From an uncultured Lutibacter sp. (GTDB lineage: Bacteria; Bacteroidota; Bacteroidia; Flavobacteriales; Flavobacteriaceae), in assembly GCF_947495725.1 (NCBI RefSeq), contig NZ_CANLZZ010000001.1, positions 496,001-560,000 on the forward strand: a stretch of DNA of 64,000 bases, in the 5' to 3' direction. Both the position numbers and the translations under genes were made by a program. The notes beneath the pieces were generated by a model, which was given only the letters and a program-made list of their open reading frames with translations, did not search any database and was not told the DNA's origin. Below are positions 18,488-27,334 of this stretch, in pieces. Within the stretch, counting starts at the first letter, position 1. Each line of letters begins with the position of its first letter.

Positions 18488-19438
18488 TTATAGTGTTACA
18501 ACAACTTTACCAACGGTTCTCCCTGCTTCAATCTCGGTATGAGCTTCTCCCATTGCTTCAAAAGGGAACGTTTTATAAATAGTGGGTTTTATGGTTTCAT
18601 TTTCTAACATTTCTTTTAACGTGTTCATATCCTTACTGTTAGATTGAACTAACATTGAAAAAACATTCACTTTTAAGGTATCTGCTTTTGCTTGTAAATC
18701 TTCCTCTATTTGCATAGCTGCTGTTGTAATAATAGTACCATTTGGTTTTACAACCTTTAATGCTTTTTCTAATATTTCACCACCTTGAGTATCAAATACA
18801 AAATCTAAACCTGATAAAACTTCGTCGAATGCTTGTGCTCTATAATCTATATGCTCATTTGCACCAATAGACAATACATAATCTTTGTTTTTAGCCGAAC
18901 TTGTAGTAATTACAAAAGCTCCCATTTGTTTTGCAATTTGAATTGCAAAATGTCCAACTCCTCCTGAACCTGCTTGTAACAATACTTTATCATCTTTTTT
19001 TACTTTTCCTTGTAAAATTTGTAAAGCTGTAAGTGCAGCTAAAGTAGTTGCCGCAGCCTCTTCAAATGAAATATTAGTAGGCATTAAAGCTAAATGACTT
19101 TCTGGTGAAGCAACAAATTCTGCATAAGCATTTCCTACTCCAGGAAAGTTTACCATTCCAAATACATTGTCTCCAATTTTAAATTTTGAAACTTTTTCTC
19201 CAACCGAAACAACAGTTCCTGAAACATCCCAACCTAAAATAACATCAGTAGTTTTACCTAGTAACATTTTTAAACCTTCTTCAGCATATTTAACTTTTGC
19301 ATCAGCCGGATTAATACTAATTGCTTTTACTTCAATTAATACTTCTGTTTCCTTAATAGTTGGTTTTTCTATTTCTTGTATTTTTAAATTCTCAACTCCA
19401 CCTGCTTTTTCTAATACTATTGTTTTCATATTTTTCAT
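18488..19438 (-). CDS. Zinc-less MDR alcohol dehydrogenase / quinone oxidoreductase
   Basis: A 316-residue NADP-dependent medium-chain reductase. It has the GroES-like N-terminal domain (MKTIVLEKAGGVENLKIQEIEKP, GWDVSGTVVSVGEKVSKFKIGDNVFGM) and a Rossmann motif, VLLQAGSGGVGHFAIQIAK. It ends with the family's typical EAGRTVGKVVVTL. No structural zinc cysteines are seen, consistent with quinone reductase-like enzymes that detoxify quinones or enones. The open frame extends to 19543, but that extension crosses the promoter; ATG 19438 is chosen and ATG 19429 is an alternative. First gene of the cassette divergent from the HxlR regulator. Confidence 0.88.
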   Translation of the reverse strand: MKNMKTIVLEKAGGVENLKIQEIEKPTIKETEVLIEVKAISINPADAKVKYAEEGLKMLLGKTTDVILGWDVSGTVVSVGEKVSKFKIGDNVFGMVNFPGVGNAYAEFVASPESHLALMPTNISFEEAAATTLAALTALQILQGKVKKDDKVLLQAGSGGVGHFAIQIAKQMGAFVITTSSAKNKDYVLSIGANEHIDYRAQAFDEVLSGLDFVFDTQGGEILEKALKVVKPNGTIITTAAMQIEEDLQAKADTLKVNVFSMLVQSNSKDMNTLKEMLENETIKPTIYKTFPFEAMGEAHTEIEAGRTVGKVVVTL

Positions 19439-19458
19439 TTTAATTATACTATCATTTT

Positions 19459-19606
19459 TATAGTGACAAAAGTATGTATAGTTTAAGAATCTCACAATAA
19501 CGGTCAAACATGATAGTATAGTAATAATTTGCAACACTCTCATATACTGTGTTTTACATAATTTTATTTTTACTATATTTTTTATAGTTGTATAATAAAG
19601 TATAGT
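19459..19606. promoter_or_regulatory. Cluster of TATAGT sites, candidate HxlR operator region
   Basis: The hexamer TATAGT or its complement occurs six times: 19459, 19477, 19517, 19572 (inverted), 19583 and 19601. The sites at 19572 and 19583 form an inverted repeat with a 5-base spacer that abuts the -33 TTG of the regulator promoter. Those at 19459 and 19477 bracket the -7 box of the cassette promoter. Six copies in about 150 bases is well above chance even in AT-rich DNA. Confidence 0.5.
19467..19497 (-). promoter_or_regulatory. Promoter of the quinone-reductase cassette
   Basis: On the minus strand, TTG (19495-19497), a 20-base spacer and TACTTTTG (19467-19474) match the flavobacterial TTG-N(19-20)-TAnnTTTG consensus. 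Transcription would start near 19460, about 22 bases before the ATG at 19438. Confidence 0.65.
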
Positions 19607-19618
19607 TTTATAACTTTG
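19588..19618 (+). promoter_or_regulatory. Promoter of the HxlR regulator gene
   Basis: TTG (19588-19590), a 20-base spacer and TAACTTTG (19611-19618) match the consensus. The box overlaps the longest-frame TTG start at 19616, which excludes that start and supports the ATG at 19640. Confidence 0.65.
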
Positions 19619-19639
19619 TCATTATCAAATAGAAAGATT

Positions 19640-20032
19640 ATGGATAGAAAAGAGCTTTTTGAAAAAAAACCAATGATTAAATTACACAACAAGTTATTTC
19701 CTTGCCCTACAAGTGCTGCCATGGAATTAATTGGTGGAAAGTGGAAAAGTGTAATCTTAATGCATTTAATTGATAGGAAAAAAAGATATAACGAACTAAG
19801 AAAGGAATTACCTTCTGTTACTGAAAGAACATTAAGTCTTCAATTAAAACAATTAATAAAAGATGATTTGGTTTCTAGAAAAGTGTATACAAAAAAACCA
19901 CCTCTAAAAGTAGAATATTCTCTTACTGAATTTGGTAAAACAGTTATTCCTATTGTACAAGCTATTACGGAGTGGGGTATTTTAGCAGCTTATGAGAAAG
20001 GCGAATTTGTAGAAAAGAAACCATTAAAATAG
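19640..20032 (+). CDS. HxlR family winged-helix transcriptional regulator
   Basis: A 130-residue HxlR-type regulator. Family features are CPTSAAMELIGGKWKSVILMHL (about residues 22-43, with the N-terminal cysteine that acts as redox/electrophile sensor in several members), the recognition region YNELRKELPSVTERTLSLQLKQL, and the wing with VEYSLTEFGKTVIPIV. It is divergent from the four-gene redox cassette across a 201-base region filled with TATAGT sites, so it most likely represses that cassette and itself. HxlR proteins often respond to formaldehyde, quinones or diamide; which applies here is not visible. Confidence 0.9.
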   Translation: MDRKELFEKKPMIKLHNKLFPCPTSAAMELIGGKWKSVILMHLIDRKKRYNELRKELPSVTERTLSLQLKQLIKDDLVSRKVYTKKPPLKVEYSLTEFGKTVIPIVQAITEWGILAAYEKGEFVEKKPLK

Positions 20033-20071
20033 AAGGCAGTATTATAAATAATTATTGCTTTTTAGCATAAA

Positions 20072-20878
20072 TTATGAAATAAACTCTTTAATTGCTTTTG
20101 CAACACCATCATTCTTGTTAGTATCTGTAACTGCATCGGCAACTTGTAATACTTCATACTTAGCATTTCCAACTGCAACTCCTAAACCAACAGCTTTTAG
20201 CATTTCAATGTCATTATAATTATCTCCAAATGCCACAACGTTATCTATAGAAATTGTTGGGTAGCAGTTTTCTAAAACAACATCAATAGCTGTTTTTTTA
20301 GAAATATCTTTATGTGAAATTTCGATGTAAGTCTCTTTAGATCGGTATAACATTATTTCTTCAGAAAATTCCTTTTCCAAGTAATTGTACAAAACATCAA
20401 TCTCTAACTCATCGCCCATACACATAATTTTATGGGCTCCTTTTTTCTCTTTAATCCAAGTTGATAAAACTTCTTTATTCGATTTTACAACTGGAGAAAC
20501 TTTTGTATTGTTTTGTTCTCTTTTTGCCCAGTAATCCATTGAAGGCACATACCATTCATCGGCGTGAAAAAGACTTAAATGGACCGAAGTATTTGTACAT
20601 TTATTTATAATCTCAGTCAATACATTATTGCAAATAAAAGTAGAATGCAAAACTTCATTATTATTTAAAACCAATCCGCCATTATAAGCAATTAATGGAG
20701 TCGCTTCATTACTTAATTCGTTTTGTAAATGACGTAATGCACTTGGCATTCGAGAAGAAATTAACACAAATGGAATAGGTGAAACACGTTTTACCTGCTC
20801 AATAGTTGCTTTAGAAAGCTCTCTATCCTTGTTTAAAAGTGTTCCATCAATATCAGAACAAATTACTTTATAATTCAT
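20072..20878 (-). CDS. Cof-type HAD superfamily phosphatase
   Basis: A 268-residue Cof/YidA-type HAD hydrolase that dephosphorylates sugar phosphates or cofactor phosphates. Motif I is CSDIDGTLLNKD (nucleophile and acid/base Asp), motif II is FVLISSRM, and motif IV is VAFGDNYNDIEMLKAVGLGVAVGNA. The C2B cap is the intervening region (about 85-190). Length fits. The substrate cannot be predicted. It is convergent with the HxlR gene (39 bases apart) and monocistronic. Confidence 0.9.
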   Translation of the reverse strand: MNYKVICSDIDGTLLNKDRELSKATIEQVKRVSPIPFVLISSRMPSALRHLQNELSNEATPLIAYNGGLVLNNNEVLHSTFICNNVLTEIINKCTNTSVHLSLFHADEWYVPSMDYWAKREQNNTKVSPVVKSNKEVLSTWIKEKKGAHKIMCMGDELEIDVLYNYLEKEFSEEIMLYRSKETYIEISHKDISKKTAIDVVLENCYPTISIDNVVAFGDNYNDIEMLKAVGLGVAVGNAKYEVLQVADAVTDTNKNDGVAKAIKEFIS

Positions 20879-20901
20879 ATCTCAGTTTATAAATAATTTT
20901 G

Positions 20902-20909
20902 CAAAATTA
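20902..20909 (-). promoter_or_regulatory. -7 box (TAATTTTG) for HAD phosphatase gene
   Basis: Perfect TAnnTTTG on the minus strand, leader about 17 bases; no standard-spaced TTG. Confidence 0.45.
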
Positions 20910-21019
20910 CTAAATCATTTAAGCAATAACTTCTATTATTATTAGATTTAACGAAAACGTTACATATTGCGTTGAATTATAAATAATTAGAAATAAAAAC
21001 CACATTAAAACTAATAGTG

Positions 21020-21027
21020 TACCTTTG
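21020..21027 (+). promoter_or_regulatory. -7 box (TACCTTTG) for the first DEAD-box helicase
   Basis: Perfect TAnnTTTG, placing transcription start near 21033 and a leader of about 12 bases before the ATG at 21045. Confidence 0.5.
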
Positions 21028-21044
21028 CCGCCTTAATAAACAAT

Positions 21045-22334
21045 ATGGATTTCAAAGAATTAGGAATTATTGAGCCTATTTTAAAGGCTTTAAAACAACA
21101 AGGATACACACACCCAACACCAATACAGGAACAAGCAATTCCTATATTACTAAACAGAAAAGATTTACTAGGTTGTGCACAAACTGGAACAGGAAAAACA
21201 GCCGCTTTTACCATTCCAATTTTACAACATTTATATAATAGTAAAGAAGATTACAAAGGAAAACGCAAAATAAGATCACTAATAATTACCCCAACAAGAG
21301 AGCTTGCTATTCAAATAGATGAAAGCATTAAAACGTATGGAAAATATACAGGCATTAAAAATACTGTAATTTTTGGAGGTGTTAAACAAGGGGCACAAAC
21401 CGATGCATTGCGCAGAGGTGTTGACATTTTAGTGGCTACTCCAGGTCGTTTACTCGATTTAATTTCGCAAGGGTATATTAGCTTACAAGACATTAAATAT
21501 TTTGTTTTGGATGAAGCTGATCAAATGCTTGATATGGGTTTTATTCATGACATTAAAAAGGTTATTGCAAAATTGCCATTTAAAAGACAGTCTCTTTTCT
21601 TTTCAGCTACTATGCCTCCTTCAATTGTAGAATTGTCGAGCAAAATATTAGGTAATTATGAAAAAATTACCATTAAACCAGAACAAGCAACTGCCGAAAA
21701 AGTTGAACAAGCGTTATTTTTTGTAAGTAAAGCTAATAAGTCAAAATTACTAATTCATTTAATTGAAGAGAATGAAAATGCTTCGGTATTGGTTTTTTCA
21801 AGAACTAAACATGGGTCGGATAAAATTGTTCGCCAATTAGGAAAAGCCAGTATAAAGGCCGCTGCCATACATGGAAATAAATCGCAGAACGCACGGCAAA
21901 AAGCTTTAAGTAGTTTTAAAAAAGGTGAATTAAATGTTTTAATTGCAACTGATATTGCTGCAAGAGGAATTGATATTGACGATTTATCTGTTGTTATAAA
22001 TTATGATTTGCCTAATATTCCTGAAACTTATGTTCATAGGATTGGTAGAACTGGAAGAGCAAAAGCAAGTGGAGTTGCATTATCTTTTTGCAATCAAGAA
22101 GAGAAAGCGTATTTGAAAGATATTCAAAAACTAATTAAACAACAAATACCTGTTATTGAAGAGCATCCTTATGTATTAGATGAAAATGAAGAAATTCCTG
22201 TTCCTCCAAAGCAAAACAAAAATCAAAGGAAAAAACAACATAGACGTTCAGGAACTAAACCTAAAGAAGGTGAAAATTCGAAAAAACCTCAACGAAGAAA
22301 GTTTAATCCAAGAAATAAGAATAAATCCAATTAG
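21045..22334 (+). CDS. DEAD-box RNA helicase (RhlE-like)
   Basis: A 429-residue ATP-dependent RNA helicase with the full motif set: Q-motif [10 protein letters not shown], motif [12 protein letters not shown], Ia PTRELAIQ, motif II DEAD, motif III SAT, and motif [15 protein letters not shown]. The C-terminal tail (about 375-429) is Lys/Arg/Asn-rich and disordered, typical of RhlE-type proteins acting in ribosome assembly and RNA turnover. A second, clearly paralogous helicase lies at 38190, and both share [16 protein letters not shown] and EEHPY near the end. A strong bidirectional terminator follows. Confidence 0.93.
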   Translation: MDFKELGIIEPILKALKQQGYTHPTPIQEQAIPILLNRKDLLGCAQTGTGKTAAFTIPILQHLYNSKEDYKGKRKIRSLIITPTRELAIQIDESIKTYGKYTGIKNTVIFGGVKQGAQTDALRRGVDILVATPGRLLDLISQGYISLQDIKYFVLDEADQMLDMGFIHDIKKVIAKLPFKRQSLFFSATMPPSIVELSSKILGNYEKITIKPEQATAEKVEQALFFVSKANKSKLLIHLIEENENASVLVFSRTKHGSDKIVRQLGKASIKAAAIHGNKSQNARQKALSSFKKGELNVLIATDIAARGIDIDDLSVVINYDLPNIPETYVHRIGRTGRAKASGVALSFCNQEEKAYLKDIQKLIKQQIPVIEEHPYVLDENEEIPVPPKQNKNQRKKQHRRSGTKPKEGENSKKPQRRKFNPRNKNKSN

Positions 22335-22366
22335 GTTTAATTAAAATAATTTCAAAGAAGTAAATT

Positions 22367-22403
22367 AAAAAAGCCTGAAGAAGAATAATCTTCAGGCTTT
22401 TTT
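22367..22403 (+). terminator. Intrinsic bidirectional terminator
   Basis: Nine-bp GC-containing stem (22373-22381 and 22389-22397, GCCTGAAGA) with a 7-base loop, flanked by A6 and T7 that extend the stem. It serves the helicase and the convergent Gfo/Idh gene. Confidence 0.9.
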
Positions 22404-22429
22404 ATTTATATATGCTAAGTTATTGTTAA

Positions 22430-23764
22430 CTAAATTACAATAGTTTTACCCGGAGTTGGAACAGGATAGTTACCGTATTCATCTGGTAGAATAGGTGGTG
22501 TTGTACCCATATTTGTATCATCGGTGTAATCAAATAACGCTATTTTTGATTCTATTGCCTTATCCCATTTCATTTCTTTTCCAGACCATCCAGACATTCT
22601 ACCAAAAGCACCAGTCATAGATGACTGAGCCGCATAAAATCCATCATTAATATATTCCTTTCCATGATAAATGCTCTCCATTAATACTTTTTGAACCATA
22701 TCATGAGCGCCATGAAATTTTCCATGCTCTTCGCTACTTGCTCTAAATATTTCTTTTCCTTTATGATTATAAATGGTTGCACTTCCTGCAATTACACATT
22801 TACCTTTGGTTCCATAAAAGTACTCTCCATTTTTATTTTTACAATTTGGAATATTTCGACTGTAACTATGCACAGAAACTCCGTTGTTGTATTTAAAATT
22901 AGAAGTTAAACTATCAAAACCCCCTAAAGAACCAGAAAAATCCTTACCAGGAGATTTTCCTCCCATAGCTAATACAGATTGTGGATGAGCCTCTTGTAAT
23001 ACCCAATTGACAATATCAAGATTATGCACATGATATTCTTCTATATTACCACCACTTACCCATGAAAATGATCTCCAATGTCTGTTTTGGAACTCCATTT
23101 CTGTCCAGCTATCTTTTCTAGGTCTAGACAAATCACCAATTGGACCACCCATCCAATAACATTCTGCAGATAAAATATCACCAATTGCACCATTATGAAT
23201 TTCATTTACAACTGCCTGATAACCCGTTGAATACCTTCTTTGAAGTCCTGCAGCTAAATACAATTTCTTCTGTTTTGCTAAAGCAGCGGCAGCCATTACT
23301 TGCTTAAAACCAATAGAATCTACACAAACTGGTTTCTCCATAAAAACATGTTTATTTTGCTTTATAGATTCTTCTAAAATTTGAGGTTTAAATGCTGCTG
23401 GAGTTGTAATAAAAACAACATCTGCTAATGCAATTGCATCTTTATATCCTTGAAATCCGGTAAATTTAGTATCCTCGGTAACTTTTATTCTGCTCTTATC
23501 TTTAACGTTATTTAATAAAACCTTTTCTTTATCGTCTATTTTGTCTTTAAACAAATCGCACATTGCAACAAGTTCTGTTGGAATATCTAAATCTAAAGCT
23601 GCTTTTACGGCTCTGGCTCCTCTACCTCCACACCCAATATATGCTATTTTTAAAGCATCTGCAGAACCACTATTAAATCCTAATCCGCTTGCCATAACTC
23701 CAGTTGAAGTTAAAATTCCTGCTCCAGCTAAGGCTGAATTTCTAATAAAATCACGTCTTTCCAT
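22430..23764 (-). CDS. Tat-exported Gfo/Idh/MocA family oxidoreductase
   Basis: A 444-residue NAD(P)-dependent sugar/inositol-dehydrogenase-like protein. The N-terminus is a twin-arginine signal (MERRDFIRNSALAGAGIL), so the folded, cofactor-loaded enzyme is exported to the periplasm. The Rossmann domain has IAYIGCGGRGARAVKAALD, then the family's FMEKPVCVDSIGFK (EKP catalytic motif) and a C-terminal substrate domain with WVSGGNIEEYHVHNLDIVNWV. The substrate is not predictable. It is the last gene of an apbE-yceI-SUMF1-like-Gfo/Idh run on the minus strand, 34 bases after its neighbour. Confidence 0.88.
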   Translation of the reverse strand: MERRDFIRNSALAGAGILTSTGVMASGLGFNSGSADALKIAYIGCGGRGARAVKAALDLDIPTELVAMCDLFKDKIDDKEKVLLNNVKDKSRIKVTEDTKFTGFQGYKDAIALADVVFITTPAAFKPQILEESIKQNKHVFMEKPVCVDSIGFKQVMAAAALAKQKKLYLAAGLQRRYSTGYQAVVNEIHNGAIGDILSAECYWMGGPIGDLSRPRKDSWTEMEFQNRHWRSFSWVSGGNIEEYHVHNLDIVNWVLQEAHPQSVLAMGGKSPGKDFSGSLGGFDSLTSNFKYNNGVSVHSYSRNIPNCKNKNGEYFYGTKGKCVIAGSATIYNHKGKEIFRASSEEHGKFHGAHDMVQKVLMESIYHGKEYINDGFYAAQSSMTGAFGRMSGWSGKEMKWDKAIESKIALFDYTDDTNMGTTPPILPDEYGNYPVPTPGKTIVI

Positions 23765-23798
23765 TATACTATTATATATTTTGTTACTATTATTTGGT

Positions 23799-24758
23799 TT
23801 ATTCTAACATTGAAGAAAAAAACATTTCAATTTCTTCGGCACTTGGTTGTTCTAATGGCCTAACCAATCTAAATCCTACAAATTCTGAATCGGTGTTCCA
23901 CCAAAAACTTTTTGGTAATTGCGGATCTCTAGCTTTCCATTCATCGGTTGAAGTTATTCTATTTGTACTTCTACAACCTGTTTCATCATCCATAAAAGAA
24001 CCTCCACGAACTGATCTTGGATATAGTGCATCTGGCATTCCTCTAGGGTCTTTTTCTCCGTCTTTTATTTTTGTATAAAAATCTGCATAATATTGATCCA
24101 AGCACCACTCTGCAACATTTCCATAAATATCATACAGTCCGTTTGCATTTGGTTTCTTTTGTCCAACTTTATGTAGTTGTCCTTGTGCATTATCAGAAAA
24201 CCAAGCATATTCACCTAATTTCTTTTTCTTTTTTCCGAAAAAGTAAGGTGTCTCTGTACCTGCCTTTGCCGCTAATTCCCATTCTGCTTCCGTAGGTATT
24301 CTATAAAATATACCTGTTCTTTTATACAACCAACGGCAATATGATAAAGCTCCATATTGTGTTAAACCAACTGTTGGTTTCATATCCTCATCTTCTAAAC
24401 CTTTTGAAGGATCTTCATAAGGGCTAGATGGTCTTGAAATAACTTCAGGGTTTGGTTTTCCATTTGCTAATAAATCCCTAGTTGCATCGGTAAACAACAA
24501 AAATTCTTTGTGAGTTACTTCAAAAGCTCCCATCCAAAATGAGCTAATTTCAACTTTCTTTTGAGGTAATTCGTCTGCTTCTTTTTTCTTATCCTTTTTT
24601 GAAGCTCCCAAAGTAAAAGCACCACCTTTAATTGGCACCATTTTAAAAGAAACATCTGTTCCTTCAATTTTTTGGGTATATGCGTTAAAATCTGCTTGAG
24701 CAATTCCTTCAATTGAGAAAAGAATTGTTGCTAACATTAGAACTTTTAAAAATTTCAT
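23799..24758 (-). CDS. SUMF1/formylglycine-generating-enzyme-fold exported protein
   Basis: A 319-residue protein with a signal peptide (to about residue 20, IEGIAQ) and a single FGE-sulfatase domain: FKMVPIKGGAFTLGA, FWMGAFEVTHKEFLLF, YRIPTEAEWELAAKAG, NGLYDIYGNVAEWCLD, and SVRGGSFMDDETGCRSTNR near the C-terminus. In true formylglycine-generating enzymes two cysteines act in the last region; here the first appears replaced and only the Cys of GCRSTNR remains. A non-FGE role, for example structural as in GldJ/GldK, is more likely. No sulfatase gene is nearby. It lies between yceI-like and Gfo/Idh genes with 25- and 34-base gaps. Confidence 0.85.
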   Translation of the reverse strand: MKFLKVLMLATILFSIEGIAQADFNAYTQKIEGTDVSFKMVPIKGGAFTLGASKKDKKKEADELPQKKVEISSFWMGAFEVTHKEFLLFTDATRDLLANGKPNPEVISRPSSPYEDPSKGLEDEDMKPTVGLTQYGALSYCRWLYKRTGIFYRIPTEAEWELAAKAGTETPYFFGKKKKKLGEYAWFSDNAQGQLHKVGQKKPNANGLYDIYGNVAEWCLDQYYADFYTKIKDGEKDPRGMPDALYPRSVRGGSFMDDETGCRSTNRITSTDEWKARDPQLPKSFWWNTDSEFVGFRLVRPLEQPSAEEIEMFFSSMLE

Positions 24759-24783
24759 AAAATATTATTATTTGTTTTTTGTA

Positions 24784-25374
24784 CTATTTGGTAAAACTCA
24801 CATTAAACTTCACATTTAACTCGTCTTTTGTTTGCAATTTACCAAAAAATGCTGTTGGCTTAACAATATTAAACATGGACATTGTAACATCTTTGTTTCC
24901 TTCAAACGAAATGGCATTCATTTCGGCATCAAATGAACCATTAAGAATTACTTCAAAAGGTTTTTCAACACCTGCAACTGCAATTGTTCCTTTTGATTCT
25001 AATACAAATGTATTATCCTTTGTAGAGATAATTTTGTTTTCGGAGGACTTATATATAACTGAAGGGTTTTCTGTACTTTTTAATGCTTTTTTAATTTTTG
25101 AATTCATTATTGGTCCACGACCACTTTCCATTTTTTCAACTAGAAAACTAAACTCTAAATTACTATAAATGCCTGCTCCAACTTCCATCTTTACATCATT
25201 AATTAATGTAAAAAATCCGACTGCTTCTTTAACTTCAACCGACCAATCACTCACTGTTGAGGTACCATCAACTTTCATTGTAGCATTCTCTGCTAATAAA
25301 TACTTTGTTTGCGCTGCAACACTAATATTTACTAAAAGTAAAACTATAAAAAGGGAGAATATTTTAAATTTCAT
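24784..25374 (-). CDS. YceI family periplasmic protein
   Basis: A 196-residue exported lipocalin-like protein; YceI proteins bind long polyisoprenoid or other lipid-like molecules. A signal peptide runs to about residue 22 (VNISVAAQ). Family features include MKVDGTSTVSDWSVEV (the T-S-V-S-D-W core), NLEFSFLVEKME, SVIYKSSENKII and ILNGSFDAEMN. Start ATG at 25374, 13 bases after the ApbE gene. Its presence among ApbE and an exported oxidoreductase suggests a shared periplasmic redox role, which is inference. Confidence 0.88.
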   Translation of the reverse strand: MKFKIFSLFIVLLLVNISVAAQTKYLLAENATMKVDGTSTVSDWSVEVKEAVGFFTLINDVKMEVGAGIYSNLEFSFLVEKMESGRGPIMNSKIKKALKSTENPSVIYKSSENKIISTKDNTFVLESKGTIAVAGVEKPFEVILNGSFDAEMNAISFEGNKDVTMSMFNIVKPTAFFGKLQTKDELNVKFNVSFTK

Positions 25375-25387
25375 TTTATTCTATTTA

Positions 25388-26410
25388 TTAATTAAAAAAA
25401 TTATCTGTTTCAAAAATTATTCCGTTACTGCTAAATTGCAACAATTCTACATTATTATGCTTTTTTAGTATCGTTTTTATTTCATTTAAATCTGTTACAA
25501 TATTAAAAGTTGAAGCTAAATAATCGGCAGTTACAGCATTATTTGCTATTACCGAAGTTGTAAAATTATGAGTAATTGGTTTTAAACTTTTAGGATTTAC
25601 AATGTGCGAATATTTTTTACCTTCAATTATTCTAAATCTGTATGTTTTCCCTGAAGTTGCTATTGCTTTTCCCGATTCTAAATTTACTAAATAATTGTTT
25701 CTATTATTTGCTGAAACGCCAATACTCCAATAATCTTGATTTTCGGGCGTGCCACAAACCCTAATATCTCCAGCTGCTTCTATTAAAAAAGATGTTATGT
25801 TTTTACTTTTTAAAAACTCAAAAACTTCATCAATAATATACCCTTTTGCAATTCCACCAAGTTCTAGTTTACTTTTTCTTTTTAATTTCAACATATTGGA
25901 TTCATCAATTTTAAAAACGGAATTTAAACCTATATATTTGCCTTGTTTTTCTAAACATTTATTAGATGGATATTTTCCTTTTGTACCTGCTTTATCCCAA
26001 AATTTAATTAAAGTTTGAATTGAAATATCAAAATATCCGTTGGTTTTGTTAAAGGCCATTTGAGAATATTTTAAAACTTCTAATAATTCAATAGAAGGGT
26101 TCTCTAATATTCTCTTTTTATTTAAAACACTAATTTCACTGTTTAATAAATAGTTGCTTAAAATATTATTTAAAGAATCTACTAGCGAATATGTTTCAGT
26201 TGCAATTACATCTGCATCTATTTTATTTGAAGCGTAAAATACCAGTTTAAAATTTCCTCCAAGTTTTTGCTCGTTGTAAGAAAATTTCTTTGCATACATA
26301 TTCACTGCTAAAAATAAAGCACTAACTACTAATAAATTTCTAAACAAATTTCGATTGGCTTTCACCTTAAATTTTTTACAACTTTTCAAAGTTATTTTAT
26401 TAAACAACAT
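25388..26410 (-). CDS. FAD:protein FMN transferase (ApbE family)
   Basis: A 340-residue periplasmic, Mg-dependent flavin transferase that covalently attaches FMN to Thr/Ser of exported redox proteins. An N-terminal membrane or signal segment (about 21-40) is followed by the ApbE fold: TNGYFDISIQTLIKFWD, KLELGGIAKGYIIDEV, FLIEAAGDIRVCG, AIATSGKTYRF and YSHIVNPKSLKPI. Core motifs are intact. It heads a four-gene minus-strand run, yet no protein in that run shows an obvious FMN-binding domain, so its target must be elsewhere or unrecognised. Divergent from a PAS-AraC regulator. Confidence 0.9.
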   Translation of the reverse strand: MLFNKITLKSCKKFKVKANRNLFRNLLVVSALFLAVNMYAKKFSYNEQKLGGNFKLVFYASNKIDADVIATETYSLVDSLNNILSNYLLNSEISVLNKKRILENPSIELLEVLKYSQMAFNKTNGYFDISIQTLIKFWDKAGTKGKYPSNKCLEKQGKYIGLNSVFKIDESNMLKLKRKSKLELGGIAKGYIIDEVFEFLKSKNITSFLIEAAGDIRVCGTPENQDYWSIGVSANNRNNYLVNLESGKAIATSGKTYRFRIIEGKKYSHIVNPKSLKPITHNFTTSVIANNAVTADYLASTFNIVTDLNEIKTILKKHNNVELLQFSSNGIIFETDNFFN

Positions 26411-26490
26411 GTTTATATGAATAAATTATCTTTTTTTTGTAAAATATAACCAAATTGAATTACTTTTTCTTTATAAATTAATACTTTAGA

Positions 26491-26498
26491 CAAAGTTA
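26491..26498 (-). promoter_or_regulatory. -7 box (TAACTTTG) for the ApbE-led run
   Basis: Perfect TAnnTTTG on the minus strand in the 109-base region divergent from the AraC-type gene, giving a leader of about 75 bases. No TTG at the proper distance, which fits an activator-dependent promoter. Confidence 0.4.
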
Positions 26499-26519
26499 AA
26501 ACGAGTAAAATACCCATAT

Positions 26520-27278
26520 ATGGATTTAGATAATTTATTAAATACAAAAATTAATTCTATTAATTTCACTCAAAATTTATTTGAAAGAACCAATATTGGA
26601 TTTTTTGCTAAGAATGTAAAAGGAAAAATAATTAGCCTAAACACTTTTATGTTATCCATTTATGGAGTTGACAAAAAATCGGCTGTTTTAGGAAAAAGCG
26701 ATTTTGATTTTTTACCATCACATTTTGCAAAATCAATTACCAAAGACGATTTTTTTGTACTAAAAAATGGTAAGCCAATTATTGATAAAATTGAAATGGT
26801 TCCATTTATAGATTTTAAAACATATTGGCTTAAAACATCGAAATATCCAATTTTTGACAATGATAATAATGTTATAGGCTTAATTGGTGTTACTTCAAAA
26901 TTAAATGAATCGGGTGAATATAGTTTTAAAAACAAAAACTTAATTAAGGTTTTAAACTATATGGAAGAAAATATTGACAAAAAAATTTCATTAGATGAAT
27001 TGTGTAAAATTGCTTTAATGTCTAAAACCACTCTTTTAAGGCATTTTAAAGAAGATTTTCAAATATCACCAATGGCATATTTAAAAAAAGTAAGGCTACA
27101 TTTGGCGTGTAATATGCTTCGTAATTCTAATAAAGATTTATTATCTATTGCATATGCTTGTGGATATTACGATCAAAGTCACTTTAACAAAGATTTTAAA
27201 TCAATTTTAAATGAAACTCCAAAAAAATACAAGTTGAGGTTTGACGAATTAATGCAATCGGACGATTTGACTTTTTAA
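26520..27278 (+). CDS. PAS domain-containing AraC family regulator
   Basis: A 252-residue sensor-regulator. Residues about 15-130 form a PAS domain (ERTNIGFFAKNVKGKIISLN, GKSDFDFLPSHFAKSI, IGLIGVTSKLNESGEY) that may bind a small molecule or flavin/heme. Residues about 140-245 form the double helix-turn-helix AraC domain (YMEENIDKKISLDELCKIALMSKTTLLRHFKEDF, LSIAYACGYYDQSHFNKDFKSILNETPKKY). It is divergent from the apbE-yceI-SUMF1-Gfo/Idh run and is its probable activator. A soluble one-component PAS-AraC protein is unusual but known among Bacteroidota. Confidence 0.9.
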   Translation: MDLDNLLNTKINSINFTQNLFERTNIGFFAKNVKGKIISLNTFMLSIYGVDKKSAVLGKSDFDFLPSHFAKSITKDDFFVLKNGKPIIDKIEMVPFIDFKTYWLKTSKYPIFDNDNNVIGLIGVTSKLNESGEYSFKNKNLIKVLNYMEENIDKKISLDELCKIALMSKTTLLRHFKEDFQISPMAYLKKVRLHLACNMLRNSNKDLLSIAYACGYYDQSHFNKDFKSILNETPKKYKLRFDELMQSDDLTF

Positions 27279-27299
27279 TTTTGATATAAAAATTAACGG

Positions 27300-27334
27300 A
27301 AAAACCACTCTTAAAATGAAGAAGAGTGGTTTTT
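27300..27334 (+). terminator. Intrinsic terminator of the PAS-AraC gene
   Basis: Perfect 13-bp stem (27300-27312 and 27322-27334) with a 9-base loop, ending in a T5 run, 21 bases after the stop. Confidence 0.85.

Noticed and set aside
23799-24758. Annotating the SUMF1-like gene as an active formylglycine-generating enzyme.
   Set aside because: One of the two cysteines expected in the C-terminal active-site region appears replaced, and no sulfatase gene is nearby.
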